From Mesostigma viride (Eukaryota; Streptophyta; Mesostigmatophyceae; Mesostigmatales; Mesostigmataceae): a stretch of DNA of 64,000 nt. The stretch is taken from contig RPFO01000065.1 in assembly GCA_009746045.1 (NCBI GenBank), positions 7,441,862 through 7,505,861 of the forward strand, written 5' to 3'. Position numbers and translations under genes: made by a program. The notes under the pieces were generated by a model. The model saw only the letters and a list, made by a program, of their open reading frames with translations, did not search any database and was not told the origin of the DNA. Shown here piece by piece: positions 32,379-44,337 of the stretch (positions are counted from its first letter, which is position 1; the number at the start of each line of letters is the position of its first letter).

Positions 32379-33240
32379 TTAATATAGCTCTGTGCAACTG
32401 AGACTTATCCATACCAGGGAGAGGTTCTATTGCTGTGTACCTGGACCATGCGTCCTTTAAATTAAGCCAGATATAGGGCTGTCCCTTGATATGGAACACA
32501 TCCCCGACCACTCGATCTGCCCTTGCACTTGGGTGGTGTAGCTACATGCCACTTGGGTGGTTTGGGTGCATTCATTTGACAGTGCTGACTGCTGACAGTG
32601 CTTTAATTCTGATCAGCTGACATCCCTTCCTGAGTGCTGTACCTCCCAATGCAGCTGCTACCACTTCAGCACATACCTCATGACCAATACAGTAAGTGCA
32701 GTTGCCGGCCATGCCATGCAGCTCCTCACAACTGATGTTACTAAGAGCTTGGGTTATGACCCGGGACACCTTGGGTACCAAGGAGGTGAGCCTGGGTTCA
32801 CTGTCAGAGGTTTCTGTGTAATACTTCAACAACACTTTGCCAGCCTTGCTTACAGCCTTGACAGCTGAGCATGCAGGTGGAGAGTGAGAGGTGAGAAGTC
32901 GGACATCCTGTCGGCAACAACACCTTCCCATCCTGTGTCCCTGCCTGGGCAGTGGAGCTGGATGTTGGGTGGTGCATGTAGGGGACATGACTCATCATGA
33001 CAGTGAGGGTGGTGAGGGTGTGAGGACTTACATTTCAGGGTGGCTGCCACGGTTCCTCATGGTGCACTTGGCGGGGCCCTGTGAGGAGGTCCCAAGCACT
33101 TGTGGCAGCTGAGCACTTCCAGATCGCCCAAGTGCTCCCTGTGTTTGTGGCACTTGTCTTTGATGTGACCACGACGCCCACAACGTGTGCATTTCACATC
33201 CTTCTTGGGGGTGGAGGACCCATGCAGCCCGGCCCAGAAG
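32379..33240 (-). pseudogene. Copia Gag zinc knuckles and integrase remnant
   Basis: On the minus strand, 33200-33110 encodes KCTRCGRRGHIKDKCHKH (CX2CX4HX4C) followed by CHKCLG. At 32.7 kb the text YCIGHEVCAEVVAAALGG matches YGHEAQAEVEGAHMLG of the intact Copia element. At 32.52-32.38 kb VVGDVFHIKGQPYIWLNLKD and AIEPLPGMDKSQLHRAI match its integrase core. Many stops. Confidence 0.75.
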
Positions 33241-34970
33241 TCTTCTTGTATACTGTTTAATAGTAGTATTCCCCCCTCAGCTGGGGGAGATGACCTACCC
33301 TTCCCCTTCCCTGCCCCTTGCCCTTGTTCTTGCCCTTGCCCTTGCCCTTGCCCTTGCCCTTGCTGAGGCTCTTATTAGCAAACTGACTCATGAGAGTCTT
33401 GACCTCAGCCAACGTGACAGGACGCTTATCCTTGGCCTTCCTGGCCTTGCCTTACTCATCTGACCGTCCTCCACCCGGGTCCGCTTGACAGCTAGCAGGG
33501 GGGGAAGAGGTGGATGGAGGGGGGGCAGAGTCCTGGCACAGTGGACCCAAAGCTAGCTGTACATAGTCGAGAGCCGATTTCATCGTCTCCGGCAGTGAGT
33601 AGCCAGGCCTGTGGTAATCATGGCAAAAATGTTGCGATCAAGGTTAAGTTTCTCTAGCAGCGGAGTGCACAAGCCATTTGTGATCTAGGTTGCTAACCGC
33701 AGGGACGTGGGCTTTCATAGCAAGGTCCTACTTCTTGATTTCTGCTACATAGTTCTGAGTTTCAACCTTATAGTTCTTCACCCAGGTGAAAGCAGAGTAC
33801 TATATCAACAGTGGTGGGGGCAGACAGCAAGTCATGCAAGTCACGCAGAAAACTCTCCCATGGCTCCCTAAACTGGGTATCCCAGTGCCAACTGGGGTAC
33901 CTCTGCTGATCGATGGACACCAAGTGCTGGATCATTGGATGGGTTGCCGATTGGTGGAAGAAATCCCCCTGCATGAGTGCCCCAAACCAGTTTTTCACAT
34001 TCAGTTCCTCCTTAGCTAGCTTATAAGGGAAAGGAGGATCTGAGCGCCCTGCACTGGCAGCCCCCTAACCAAGATCCTGTCAATAATGGCCTGTGCTCAT
34101 TATAAACTGGCCAATCCTGTGAGGGAGAAGATGGAGATGGAGAGGAAGACCTGCCTGGGGATGTAGCAGCATTGGCAGTGGTGGGAGTGCCAGGAGAAGC
34201 CTGTGAGGGCCTGCTACGCGATGCTGACTGAGTTGGGGTGGTGGGTGCCTGCATGCACTATACATGTACTGCATGGTGAGGATGGCGAGTCCGTGCCCCC
34301 CTGTGCACACCCTGCATCTGAGCCTGCCTAAGACTTGCGTGCCCTAGCTGCCTCCCATTGCACAAAGGTGGGGGAGAGGGAAGCATCACTTTCCTCACTA
34401 CTCGATGAGCTTGACTGCTGCTCTCCCCCCCCCCGCTGGCTACCAGTACATATGTACACGCAACCAAGTGGGAAGATACGTACCTGCATGCCGGCTCCGC
34501 CAAGCACACCTGGTGCAACTGCTGCGCCATCTGCACCATCGTGGCCAGGTTCACCCTGATCTTCTTGCCTCGCAGCAAGGTCTGCAGGGCGCGCCCGCGG
34601 GAAAAAGTGCCTGGCACATCTTCCTGCATGGTCATCTGCTCGATCGATGGTTGATCCAGCAGGTGACTATACATGACCCCACTCAACAAGCTGGCATGCT
34701 CAGCCAACTTCGGTCGTCCAGCCGTTCGCTGCATGGCCCCCCCTTGGATACCCTGGGCGCAGCGCTGGACTGCACGCCAAAGGGCTGGGTCACGGAGAGA
34801 GACCACGTCATCCCCATGCAGGGATACGTGCCTCGGCTGTCTCCATATCCACGTCGGGCCTCTTCCCCTGGGGGAGCGCGCTGGACGATCCCCTGCCACA
34901 CTGCCTGGGCCGTGGCAGGTTCCTTGCCCTTGGGGGCTCGGAACTGCGATGGGGTTGCCAAAGCACCCGC
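33241..34970 (-). pseudogene. Copia Gag region, degraded
   Basis: Minus-strand frames include 33998-33768 (DFFHQSATHPMIQHLV) and 34899-34258, neither intact. The 33305-33363 interval is a CTTGCC hexanucleotide run. Assignment to Gag rests on position between the 5' LTR and the knuckles. Confidence 0.5.
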
Positions 34971-34976
34971 CTTTAA

Positions 34977-36666
34977 CTCGTCGTCTGTCCCTGGTCCTCT
35001 ACAGTACGGAGGACTGAGTTGAACTCAGTCCTCTCTAGAGGACCGAGTTTTTGGGTTTCGTAGAAAATTCGCCCCGGTCAGAATGTTTGACAAAAAATTC
35101 TCTCAAAATTTATTCAAATACTACGTGAAAAGATCTTTCTTGGACATTTTTTGGGATTTTTTTGGATTTGGTATGAGCGGCTAAATGTACGGTCAAAGTA
35201 TAGGTGGTAAGGGTACTTTTCCACGTGAAACGCGAGTTCCGGAAATGCACGACCTAGCCATGGCGGCTCGCGCCCATGCATGCAGTTTACGTTTGCGGAC
35301 GAGTTAGCTGTCCAAACTCAGGAAAAAGATTTAACATGCGATTTACCCGGTGTCGGCACTGTTCTTGCTGAAAAAAAATGCGATAAGGCAGGTCGACGGA
35401 ATTGATGACTGCGCTTGCTTTCCGGCGCAATTTCAATGGCTGATAGGTTTCTTTCTACATTTTAACATGCATTGTATTAGAATAAATTGAGTGACAGTAT
35501 AGATTTGATGATTTCGACCATTCTGTCACGTCATGGCCTATGTGCCGCAATTAAAGTGCCACTTTTGCGGGCACCGCCTGGGCCAAGGTAACGCCAGCCG
35601 TGCCAGGTAAAGCCGGATAATCGTTGCCTCTTCGTTTCTTGATGTTCGTACATGAGTTTAAGCTTGCGAGGCGTTGTCAGGTTCAAGTCTTGATGCTCTT
35701 TCTTGACCGTTGCCTGCCCCTCTCTGAAACCCCCTTTTCAGATGATGTTATCAGGCATTTGCCCATTAACCCAGTGTAGTTGTGCAGGGTTTTAGGAGCT
35801 GTGCAGGTTTAAACACCTTCATAGATGTTAGTTATTCTTTTGCTACGTTCATACTGCATGATTGTGTGGCCACGGGCTGCGTCAAGGGTGCATTCAAGCT
35901 TTTACGGGTGAGTGAAAAGTCTTGGTGACAAACCACTGCCATCATGTGCCAGCAACTCAGTGTTGGCCACATAATGGCAAGGCAAAACAGTTATAGCCAT
36001 ATCTATTGTTGTTAGAAACAATGGAAATATGCTTAACCTACCCATTATATTGGTGGTTGACACTTATAACATAACCCTTTGTTGGTAGGTATCCAAGCCC
36101 ATTCCCTACATGCATGCATAGGCTCTCACTACATGATAAGGTATGATATACCTGAAGTATGATGACGCAAGTGTGTTGTCCTGTAATGCTTGAAGGGAAA
36201 TGAGTTGATTGGGATGGTTGGTGGCCACGGTGGTGTGTAGTATGACCGCACTTACATGCTAGCAAAGTTAGCAAAAGCCCCATTCCTCTCCTGAGGACTG
36301 AGAGTTTTTTAATTGTTTCAGGCAGTTGCAGTGGCCAAATTGAGCCCAGTTTTTTGCCACCTTTCAAGAACTATATTGTTTACATGCCTATATTTTTTCT
36401 TCATGCACCAGGATTTGATTGAATTTTTCCCACTCGTTCTTATCCTGAAAAATGCATATTCGCGAGGGGTGCCCAACGCCCGTGTAATTTTCAGGTGTTC
36501 GGGTCAAGTTTTCACATATGCAGTATTTTTGCCAACAAAATGACATCTAGTACACCCCTGATCCACATCAAAACATTTGGGATGGACCCCCCACCTAGTC
36601 GCTACACGCGGTTGAAAGTTGTCAACTCAGTCCTCCTGTGAGGACTGAGTTGGGACAGACGACGAG
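34977..36666. mobile_element. TTAA-flanked DNA element with 15-bp terminal inverted repeats
   Basis: TTAA (34973-34976) is followed by CTCGTCGTCTGTCCC; the right end is GGGACAGACGACGAG followed by TTAA (36667-36670). Just inside each end is a palindrome-rich segment with AACTCAGTCCTC repeats (35005-35050, 36613-36650). The 1690-bp interior has no credible gene. Perfect TIRs and TTAA duplication are the signature of piggyBac-type non-autonomous elements. It sits in the decayed Copia. Confidence 0.9.
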
Positions 36667-36670
36667 TTAA

Positions 36671-37914
36671 TTGCGTGGGGGTGGGTGGTGATGGCGTCGG
36701 TGTTGTCGGCGCTGATGCCGACGGCCGGGTCTGACTCAGCGGCGGTGGCCGGTGCCGCTGTCATGGGGACTCAGGCGACTTGCACTTGACCGTTCTGCCC
36801 TCCCGGGAGTCGCTGTCGCTGCCACTGCCGGGGTGCCGGACGGGGCGCCCGCGGGTGCAGCCGTCTTCGATGCCGTCAGGGTCGCTGCCTGGACCGGCCG
36901 GTGGCGACGCCGGGTCGGCTGCCGCCTGCTGCGATCGATGCCGTCGACGTCGCTGCTGAGCCAGGGGAAGCTGTGACAGGCCCCCAGCCAACTGGCACGA
37001 CACTTGGCATCTTCCAGGCAGCTCCTCTGCCGGCTTGGGTGGCTTGGCCACCACCGTGGCAGCTGCCACCGCATGGCGCGCCTGAGAGTACATGTCGTTA
37101 ATTGCATGCACACCGTGCCGCACCGCCAAGTAAAACAGCCGGATGATTCCAGATGGCTACCTGTACGTCAGAGAGTCGACGACCGACGTCCACCGCGAGC
37201 TCCGATGCTACTGCATGCCTGGTGAACCACGAACTTGGTCAGGACGATGTCGTCTGGAGGCTTGCTCTGCGCCCGCAATTAAAGGCCAGCCGTCAAAGGG
37301 CAAAAAGGTGGGTACATTGCGTACCGGGATCTTGAATGGGATCTGACCACATATCCATTGACATAATACCTCACCTGCGTCCTGGGACGCAGGAGCCGGG
37401 TCCGCGCTGAGGGTCATTCCTGCCAGCGCCCTTCCAACTGAGGTGTTACCAGACGACGACTTCGTCTGGCCAGAGGTCGCCTTTCTCCTGGGAGATGGCG
37501 GAGCCTCCGGCCCTCCTCCGAAGAGGAGGACTCCTCGATCGTCCACCTGTCGCCCTGGGGCGGGTGGCATGAGGACGTTCGGGGCGACCTCGGACTCGTT
37601 AAGAGTCCCGGAGCCCCTGCTCCCCTGGGGGGCCGACGTCTCGGCAACGACAGCTTCACGCTGCCGGCGAGAGGCCGGTCTGCCACTGACCATGCGATAT
37701 TGTACGAGACATTGTTGTCCCGCTGACGCTGTGGGGAGGTTCGAGGAGATGTTCTCCTCGGAGGCGCCGTAAACGGCTGCCTCGCGGTGATGGGTGGCTC
37801 CTGACGTACATGCAGGAGGCCGACCCCGACCATTTCCTGCCCCGTCACGCTGCATGAGGGTTGGGGCGAGCATTGTTGTTCGAGTCCATTTTCGGAGGCA
37901 TCAATCTTTATCCA
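36671..37914 (-). pseudogene. 5' Gag region of the second Copia element
   Basis: Directly inside the 5' LTR the minus strand reads ATGGACTCGAACAACAATGC, a possible Gag start. Open stretches at 37873-37208 and 37113-36736 are in different frames and carry no recognisable motif. They are probably a shifted Gag N-terminus. Confidence 0.4.
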
Positions 37915-38339
37915 AGTTAGATAATGATGAGCGAGCGAGACGTTGGGAACTCAGTGAGAGACACTGAGATGCAAGGACGCCAGCTAGGCCGGATCGGGCC
38001 CGGTCTGAATTGTTCCTTGTAATTATTATTCACTCCAATAATAATGGGCACACATTATATGTCATGACACATCACTCACACGAGTTCCCTATAGGACAAC
38101 TGTACTACGCAACCTTTGTCCGCCACGTGTCCAGGCTCTAGAGGCTTCTAGACCTACAACATCGTTACTACGCCCAACGCCCATCAGACTAGTTGAATTG
38201 CGTCCACGCACGTGTGCGTCGCGCCACAACCGGCGCTCGGCACTGTTATTCAGTCTCCGCCAGAATAACTCCGGTCACATTTTATGTTCCCCCTGTGTGG
38301 CTCCGGCCACAAGTCAGCATCGAGGTATCTCAGCTAACT
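37915..38339 (-). repeat. 5' LTR of the second Copia element
   Basis: 425 bp with 6-bp inverted ends AGTTAG/CTAACT, adjoining the CCCCG target duplication at 38340. The partner LTR is reduced to 14 bp at 29671-29684, so identification rests on that match, the TSD and the similarity of the termini to the intact element's AGTT...AACT. Confidence 0.75.
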
Positions 38340-38344
38340 CCCCG

Positions 38345-38805
38345 ACACTCACCGACGATGTGGACCGATCCGCATCGGCCTGGCCTGGGCTATAGGCATC
38401 GTTTGCTCCAAACCTAGCTACTGGCGCTCAAAGGACCTGGGCGGTCACCGCAAGTGCATGCTCTTCAAGGTCCTGGTCCTCACGGTGCTCACCTACGGCG
38501 CTGAGGCATGGACGCTCACGGACACGCTGGCCACGTACACGGCTGAACGGCACGGTAACCAGGATGCTCCGGCGCCCGGCCAGGCCCTGAACGTGGGGAT
38601 TTCCACACATAGGTCTTTAGAATCTTTGTACCAGGGTATGCCTCGCATTTCGGACGAGATTAGACAGCGTAGGATAGCATTCGTAGGACATCTTGCTCGC
38701 ATCAGTCAGGCAGACACCGACCTTGGTCTGGCCGGCCCCCCGAGCGGCTTGGCCAGCCAGGGCGGCATAAGTCCTGACCTGGCCTGGCCCCAAGGACATT
38801 CCTAG
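38345..38805 (+). pseudogene. LINE ORF2 C-terminal region
   Basis: IRIGLAWAIGIVCSKPSYWR, then KCMLFKVLVLTVLTYGAEAW, TLTDTL and DEIRQRRIAFVGHLARISQA form the RT-thumb and C-terminal segment of the LINE. This is the continuation of 29670 after the Copia insertion. Confidence 0.8.
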
Positions 38806-39043
38806 AAAGCTGGGTAAACATGCCATGACCTATCCAGTGTTTACACAGTGATTGGTTTCGGGTTACACGCCAGACACCTCATTAATTAATTAATTCATTA
38901 ATTAATAGACACGTGACTGCGTCACGTGAGCATAAGTCCTCAGTGAGAGGCGGGAACATGGGATGGGATGGATGGTGTAAGCTATCTAGGTCCTAGTTAC
39001 AGGGGTGTGGGCACCGCGGCCCGAATCGCTATGAATGCCATTA
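38806..39043. other. LINE flank with TTAA-rich repeat
   Basis: GTGTTTACACAGTGATTGG at 38838 recurs at 40646, and (ATTA)n sequence lies at 38880-38907. The palindrome CACGTGACTGCGTCACGTG is at 38911-38929. No gene. Confidence 0.6.
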
Positions 39044-40300
39044 TTACGCGGTCGCACGCGGAGTACCCACAGACTTGGGGGTGGTCTCCTTCATCACTAC
39101 TTGCCATCTATCCTTGCGTACCATCTGCCTCCATATTACAGACAAACCAGGAGGCTGCCCGGGCGTGAGCCCGTCGCGTCTAGTGTAGCACATGTCCATG
39201 CCGAGTCTATCACGAAAAGTCCACGGGTGGCGGCCCTGCCGCGCGCGGCCTGGGGCACGCCATGCAGGTGAGGACATATCGCCCACTGGCTGGGCGGGTT
39301 TGGTGCCAGCTAGTCTATCTGATGTGTCTACCTGATCTGTGCGGGCCAGGTGCCCGGCTAGGCCCAGGCGCCTGTGCCTAATAATGTGGGAAACATAGGG
39401 CAAATCAGCGTACAAATCCTCATTACTAATGTGCAAACCAAAGGGGATGTTAAGGGCCTTGCGCAGCATCTTGGTGACGGTGCCGTCGAGTCGTTGCTCC
39501 AGCTCCTGCGTCAGTGTCCAGGTCTCGGCGCCGTAGGTCAGGATCGTCAGAATGACGACCTTGAGGAGGTCACGCTTGACGATCCGGGGTAGGGCGGGGT
39601 TGCTCCACCAGCGGCGGTGGTCATGGAGGTGCGCCCACGCCATGCCGATCCATGTCGTCATGCAGGTCGTCCTCGCAGTCGGGAAGCCAACTGCCGAGCA
39701 GCTTGAAGCGGCCTGAAGTAGGGTAGGGGACCTCGGTGTCGTCTAAGAGGCGGAGTGCATGTGGGCCGGTGGGGGCCCTGCCATGCCGATCGGGGGCCAG
39801 GGCCTCCGTTTTAGGGCTGATTTCTAGACCAACCGCCCGAGCCCTCGAGCGCCAGGCAGTCCAGCCAAAGTTGGGCAGACTCCGGCTTCTCGATGAGCGT
39901 GATGTCGTCGGCATAAATGAGGTCAGCTAGTAAATTCTGCTTGTTGGTCGGCCCCCCTTCTCCAAGCTCGTTCGTGATCGTTAGGCCGGGGGCACGGCCT
40001 GCAATGCTAGCAAAGCGAGCACGTGTCTGGCGCATAACATAATCCACTACAATAATAAACAGGTACGGCGTCGGACAGGACGCAACCCTGCCAGACGCCG
40101 GTCTGCAGTGGGCATGGCGGGGTAATGCCGTGTTGAGTGTGCACCAAAGTGGTCGACCCCTCATACAGCGTGCGGATGACGGTAATCAGGGGAGTGGGGA
40201 CGCGAGCGCGAGCAAGTACAGCCCATAGAGCGTCCCAGAGGACAGAATCAAAAGCCTTGATGAAGTTGACGAAGATCAGGATGGCGGGAGACACCTCATG
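39044..40300 (-). pseudogene. 5'-truncated LINE ORF2 (RT and C-terminus)
   Basis: Minus-strand pieces in order: AILIFVNFIKAFDSVLWDAL, a shifted RLFIIVVDYVMRQTRARFAS, DLIYADDITLIEKPESAQLW (YADD at 39904-39915), and the 205-codon frame 39661-39044 with VVILTILTYGAETWTLTQEL and SHIIRHRRLGLAGHLARTDQ. The homology begins abruptly near 40290, so the copy is truncated in RT. Frameshifts make it inactive. The copy at 55.3-56.5 kb is a close relative. Confidence 0.82.
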
Positions 40301-40329
40301 TTTATTACAAATTAACTTGAAATAACACA

Positions 40330-40642
40330 CCAGCGCTAAGTCTAGACTCTAAGCGGAATGACACACAAAATTTGGGATGGCAGCATAATCACCTAAACTG
40401 CCCGTCCCCCGTCCCCCGTCCCCCAAGGGTGGGTGGGTGAGGAGTCAAGAAAACGGGTAGGCTCACCGCCATGCCCCTCCCCCTTTATAGAAAAACCTCC
40501 CCAGCAAGGGGGAGGGGGGTGACCTGTGCCAGAAATATATATAGTAGTATATTTTTAATTTTTTCTAAAATCTAGCGGCGAGTACCCTGACCCTAATGCA
40601 CTGATGTAGCACAAGATGATACGAGCATTAGCTCACAAAATC
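40330..40642 (-). repeat. Remnant related to the split-direct-repeat family I
   Basis: CCCCCAAGGGTGGGTGGGTG at about 40425-40444 is followed by a segment ending TACGAGCATTAGCTCACAAA, close to the right-arm end of family I (TACGAGCATAAGCTCACCAA). Only the short arm pair is present, so it is either a deletion product or a diverged copy. Confidence 0.45.
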
Positions 40643-41400
40643 CAGTGTTTACACAGTGATTGGTTTCGGGTTATACACGCCAGACACCTCATGTTTATTA
40701 CAAATTAGTGATATAACGCACCAGCGCTAAGTCGGGGTAAAATTGGCTCTTTTTTAGCAAATTAGCAAATTAGCGGAGGCGGGGGCCGAGATTAATTAAG
40801 AGGTACCTTGAAATTAAATAAGAGGCATGCCTCTATCGAGATATATGTATGGAGGCGAGTTTCTATTGGCGTTAATTTGTAGTATTGTACGACAACTGTC
40901 AAGGGTGACGGAAAGTACTGAAATCGCGGAAGTGGCGCGGAGACGTTTCTACTTTCTAGATCGATTGCGCATTCGACGGTTAAAAGGCAGAGGTGCGGTC
41001 GACTGGCAGTACTGTACGACGGTGTTGGACGGAATTTCCGGTCAGCGATGCGGTCTAAAGCTTTGCATCTCACGTTGTCGGATCTTAGCCCATGCGTCGC
41101 GCTGTGCTGTGGCGAACTTATTCTCCGCCGTCAGATTGCACCGTCGATGAGCGTCGATGCTCGTCGATGAACCCAACGCAAGCCATGTGACGAAAAGAAG
41201 TAAAAATTGGTGCGGCGGCACACGGGGGCGAGTTTGGTAAGTTACGGAACTTGCAGCCCGGCGACTTCGCGTAAAGCAGTCCGCAGGTAGTCCGCCGGCG
41301 TTAATTTGTTAATTTGTTAATTTGTTAACTGGGGACAACCTAGTCGGGGTAAAATTGGCTAAGTCTCTAAGCGGAATGACACACAAATTCGGGACAGCAT
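40643..41400 (+). repeat. LINE-associated noncoding repeat, second copy
   Basis: GGCGAGTTTCTATTGGCGTT at about 40855 and GTCAAGGGTGACGGAAAGTA match the 12.6 kb copy with many substitutions. TTTGTTAATTTGTTAATTTG repeats lie near 41308. No gene. Confidence 0.55.
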
Positions 41401-42321
41401 CCAAATAGGTCAATCCACGTACAGCAGTTGCTGGCCGACCTAGTGGTCCCAGCCCCGTTTGAACATCGCATTCATTCCCTCTCTCTTGCTTGGACTGCTA
41501 TGCCGAACAAGCGGAGGTGGAAGACGATTGTCCAGGCTCATACGCCAGCCCCTGTGGGCAAGCCCCCCCCCCTGGAAGAGGAAGGGGCGCTTTGCTGAGT
41601 AGAGTCGGTAGGGTTTTCTAGATTAGATAGCTTAGAGTTAGCATAGTTCGATTCCGCGGCTTCGCCCACCTCCACCCATCCAGCAAGGAATATGTGCTAC
41701 ATGATCTCCCAACGGAGTCATGTTATAATTTAATTTAATCTAATTTCATTTTACATCCCCCACCTAGTGCAGGTCAGTTATAGCCTAGAATGTACGTGGC
41801 CTAGAATGAAACCATATGCCCCTTCTTAGGGATACATGTGTTACATAATATGCTCCCCACGTCACTAAAATTGAATGGACCACGTATACAGGTCTAGGAC
41901 CTAGCATGTAAGAAACTATATATACGTTAATGAGAAATAATCAGAGTGAGATCGAACACCCAATCAAATCAAATCGTATGTACGTGCGTGTGCTGGCCCC
42001 AGCTTGGTAGCCGTGCACACGCCGTAAGGAGAACCTCACCATTAAGGATCTTGTAACAGTAATGCATTTCGATCTCAGTTGAATGCACATTCTCTCGTTG
42101 ACAGCAGTCCAGTTGTCGAACATGCTCATATCACCACAAGCAGCGAAACACCACAGATGCTGTGGATATGAACATCACTACACAACATTTACCCGTGTAT
42201 GATCCTGCAGACATGAAGTATGCACTGTACCATCAATTATCGAAAGCCAACCTGGGCACTCACATGGGACATGGAAACTCTCATAACCAAATTGACTAAA
42301 TTAACTCCCTCTTAATCCTTA
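41401..42321. other. Noncoding; retroelement tail and 3' flank of the helicase frame
   Basis: 41690-41760 holds the retroelement end seen elsewhere: a CTCCCAACGGAG hairpin followed by an AT-rich TTTAATTTAATCTAATTT tail. The rest up to 42321 shows no gene; it includes the 3' untranslated side of the minus-strand helicase region. Confidence 0.55.
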
Positions 42322-44296
42322 TCAGGGCTGATGTGGCCCTCTGCTCGGACCTGCCCTGGTACCCCCAGCAAAGCTCTTTGTCGTGTTGCCATTGCCCCTC
42401 TGCAAAAACTGGCTGTTTCTCACGGGCTTGTCCCTTGCCCCCTGTCCACCACCATTTGGTTTGTTTCCCGTCTTTGCTGGCGACCCCGCAGAATGTAGCA
42501 CTTTGCCCTTGCCCGCCGCTCCCGCCGCTGGCCTGTTCTCCCCAGCTCCCTTCCCTGCAGGGGCTGACTGCAGCGCGGCCGATGACAGCTGTGGCGTCTG
42601 GGCCAGCCACTGCCTCCACAGAGGGCATGTCTTCAGCGTGGGCGCATGGCCGACACCCACGAGCGCAAACCGGCTGCGCGTGAGCAGCACGTTGGCGCGG
42701 CGGGGGTCCTCCAGGAATCCCAGGTAGGAACCCGAGCGCACGGCGGTGAACACGACCACATCGCGCTCGTAACCCTGGAACCCATCGATGGTCGACTTGC
42801 GCACGAGCGGGTTGGGGAGCACCTCCTCCAGCAGCTTCAGCTGGCCACGGTAGGGCGTGAGCACCACCACCTGGTCGGGGCTCAGCTTTCCGGATGCCAG
42901 GAGCCGGTCCACGACCGCAGCCACCACGGCCGCCTCGGCCTGGTTCTTGTAGGACGTGCCCAGCGCGTGTCTTTCCGCGGAGCCCTCCACGTGCACAAAG
43001 CAGCTGGGGTGGTGGTTATCCGGCCACGGGAATAGGCTGTCCGGCAGGACGCGCTCCGCCGCCATGCTAGGGTCTGATGTTAAGCGGCTGCCATAAAACT
43101 GCTGGGAAGGAAACGCTGCCAGGTGCGGGTGCATGCGGTGCTGGACATTCAAGAACACACGGGGGGTGCCCTCCACCACGTTCCAACGATGGAACAGGGA
43201 CATCTCCATCTCGGCCAGCGTCGGCAGGCCCGGCCGTTCCAGGTATGCTGGCGCACGCGCGACCGTGGGCGCCAGCTGTGCGGGGTCACCGATCAGCACC
43301 AGCCGGCGGCACGCATGGGACAGCGCGGGCCATAGCGCGGGCTCCGTGGCCTGCGTGGCCTCGTCCACCAAGACCGTCCCAAACGCCAGGGACCTGAGCA
43401 GGGGGTCCCCCGCGCCGTCGCAGGTGGTGCACACGACGGACGCCGCCCGCAAGAGCCGCCCCGCTGCTGATTTGGGGAGGAACTTGTCGTCTGCCTCGGC
43501 ATCCGACGTCCCCCAGTTGCCCTCGCGGCCTTGCGACAGCTGTCCTTGCAGCGTGATGGGGTGGAGGTCGGGCGCCACGAGCTGGAGCTGGTTGCAGAAG
43601 CGCACCACGTTCAGCCCGTCCCTGTGCGCACGCCGGGAGATGTTGTCGATGGCGATGTGGGTGGCTGCCACGACCAGAACCCGCGAAACTGATCCTCCCC
43701 CTCTAACCTCCATCCGGCTGTCTATGTCTGTCTCTTCTCTATCCTTGTCCTCTTCTTCTCCATCCTTGTCCTCCCCAGTGAAGACTTCGCTACGCGACGC
43801 CCCATGGGTGGCCTGCCGGCGCTTGCCGGTGCTGCTAAGCTGGCACACGTTGCGCAGAAAGGCCGCCGCCACGTGGGTCTTACCAGTGCCAGGTGGCCCG
43901 TGGATCAGCGTCACGGGGCCATGCAGGGCCAGCTGTACCGCACGATGCTGCATATCATTTAGATTGTCATTGCCACCACTGCCGCCACCGCTTCCACTGG
44001 CACTACCGCTTCCACCGCTTCCGCTGCCACTACCGCTTTGACTGCCATCACTGCCACTTTCAACGCCGCCATCGCTGTTGCTTGTATCTCTCTCATCCCC
44101 ATGACTGTGGCCATTCATGCCATTCATGGGGGCACTCTGGCTGCCATTTGAGTGCATATGATCATTCGAGTGCATTTGACCATTCGACTGCGTACTACTA
44201 TGACCATTCAAGCCTATTTGAACAGCAGCACCTTCATTACCGTTGGTGCTGTTCATCTCTAGCCTTGCACGGCCCTGCTGATTCTCGATGTAAAAT

Positions 44297-44337
<41 letters not shown>

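Larger units (their letters stand above)
29671..38339 (-). mobile_element. Second, decayed Copia-type element with TSD CCCCG
   Basis: The 5' LTR is 37915-38339 (AGTTAG...CTAACT). The 3' LTR is reduced to AGTTAGATAATGAT at 29671-29684. CCCCG flanks both sides (29666-29670 and 38340-38344). Coding remnants on the minus strand run in the order Gag (37.9-33.7 kb), zinc knuckles (33.2 kb), integrase (32.5-32.4 kb) and protease (30.2-29.8 kb), the same unusual order as the intact element; RT and RNase H are missing. Two TTAA-type elements (30616-32378, 34977-36666) lie inside it. Confidence 0.82.
15884..38805 (+). mobile_element. Composite LINE (ORF1-type, APE endonuclease, RT, C-terminus) broken by nested insertions
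   Basis: Collinear + strand pieces are ORF1-type (15884-17360), linker (17361-17712), endonuclease start (24190-24371), endonuclease remainder (26430-27250), pre-RT and RT (28100-29670) and the C-terminal end (38345-38805). The gaps are explained by the Copia element 17713-23877, the split-direct-repeat element 24372-26429, debris at 27.47-28.09 kb and the Copia element 29671-38339. Two of the breaks restore LINE coding sequence when the insertion is removed (ATG CTC CCC GAC across the second Copia; GGT GCT ACT GAT across 24372-26429). The LINE is older than all of these insertions. Confidence 0.75.

Noticed and set aside
37208-37873. 221-codon minus-strand frame as a host gene
   Set aside because: It lies just inside the 5' LTR of the decayed Copia, has no recognisable motif and is broken from its neighbours by frameshifts.
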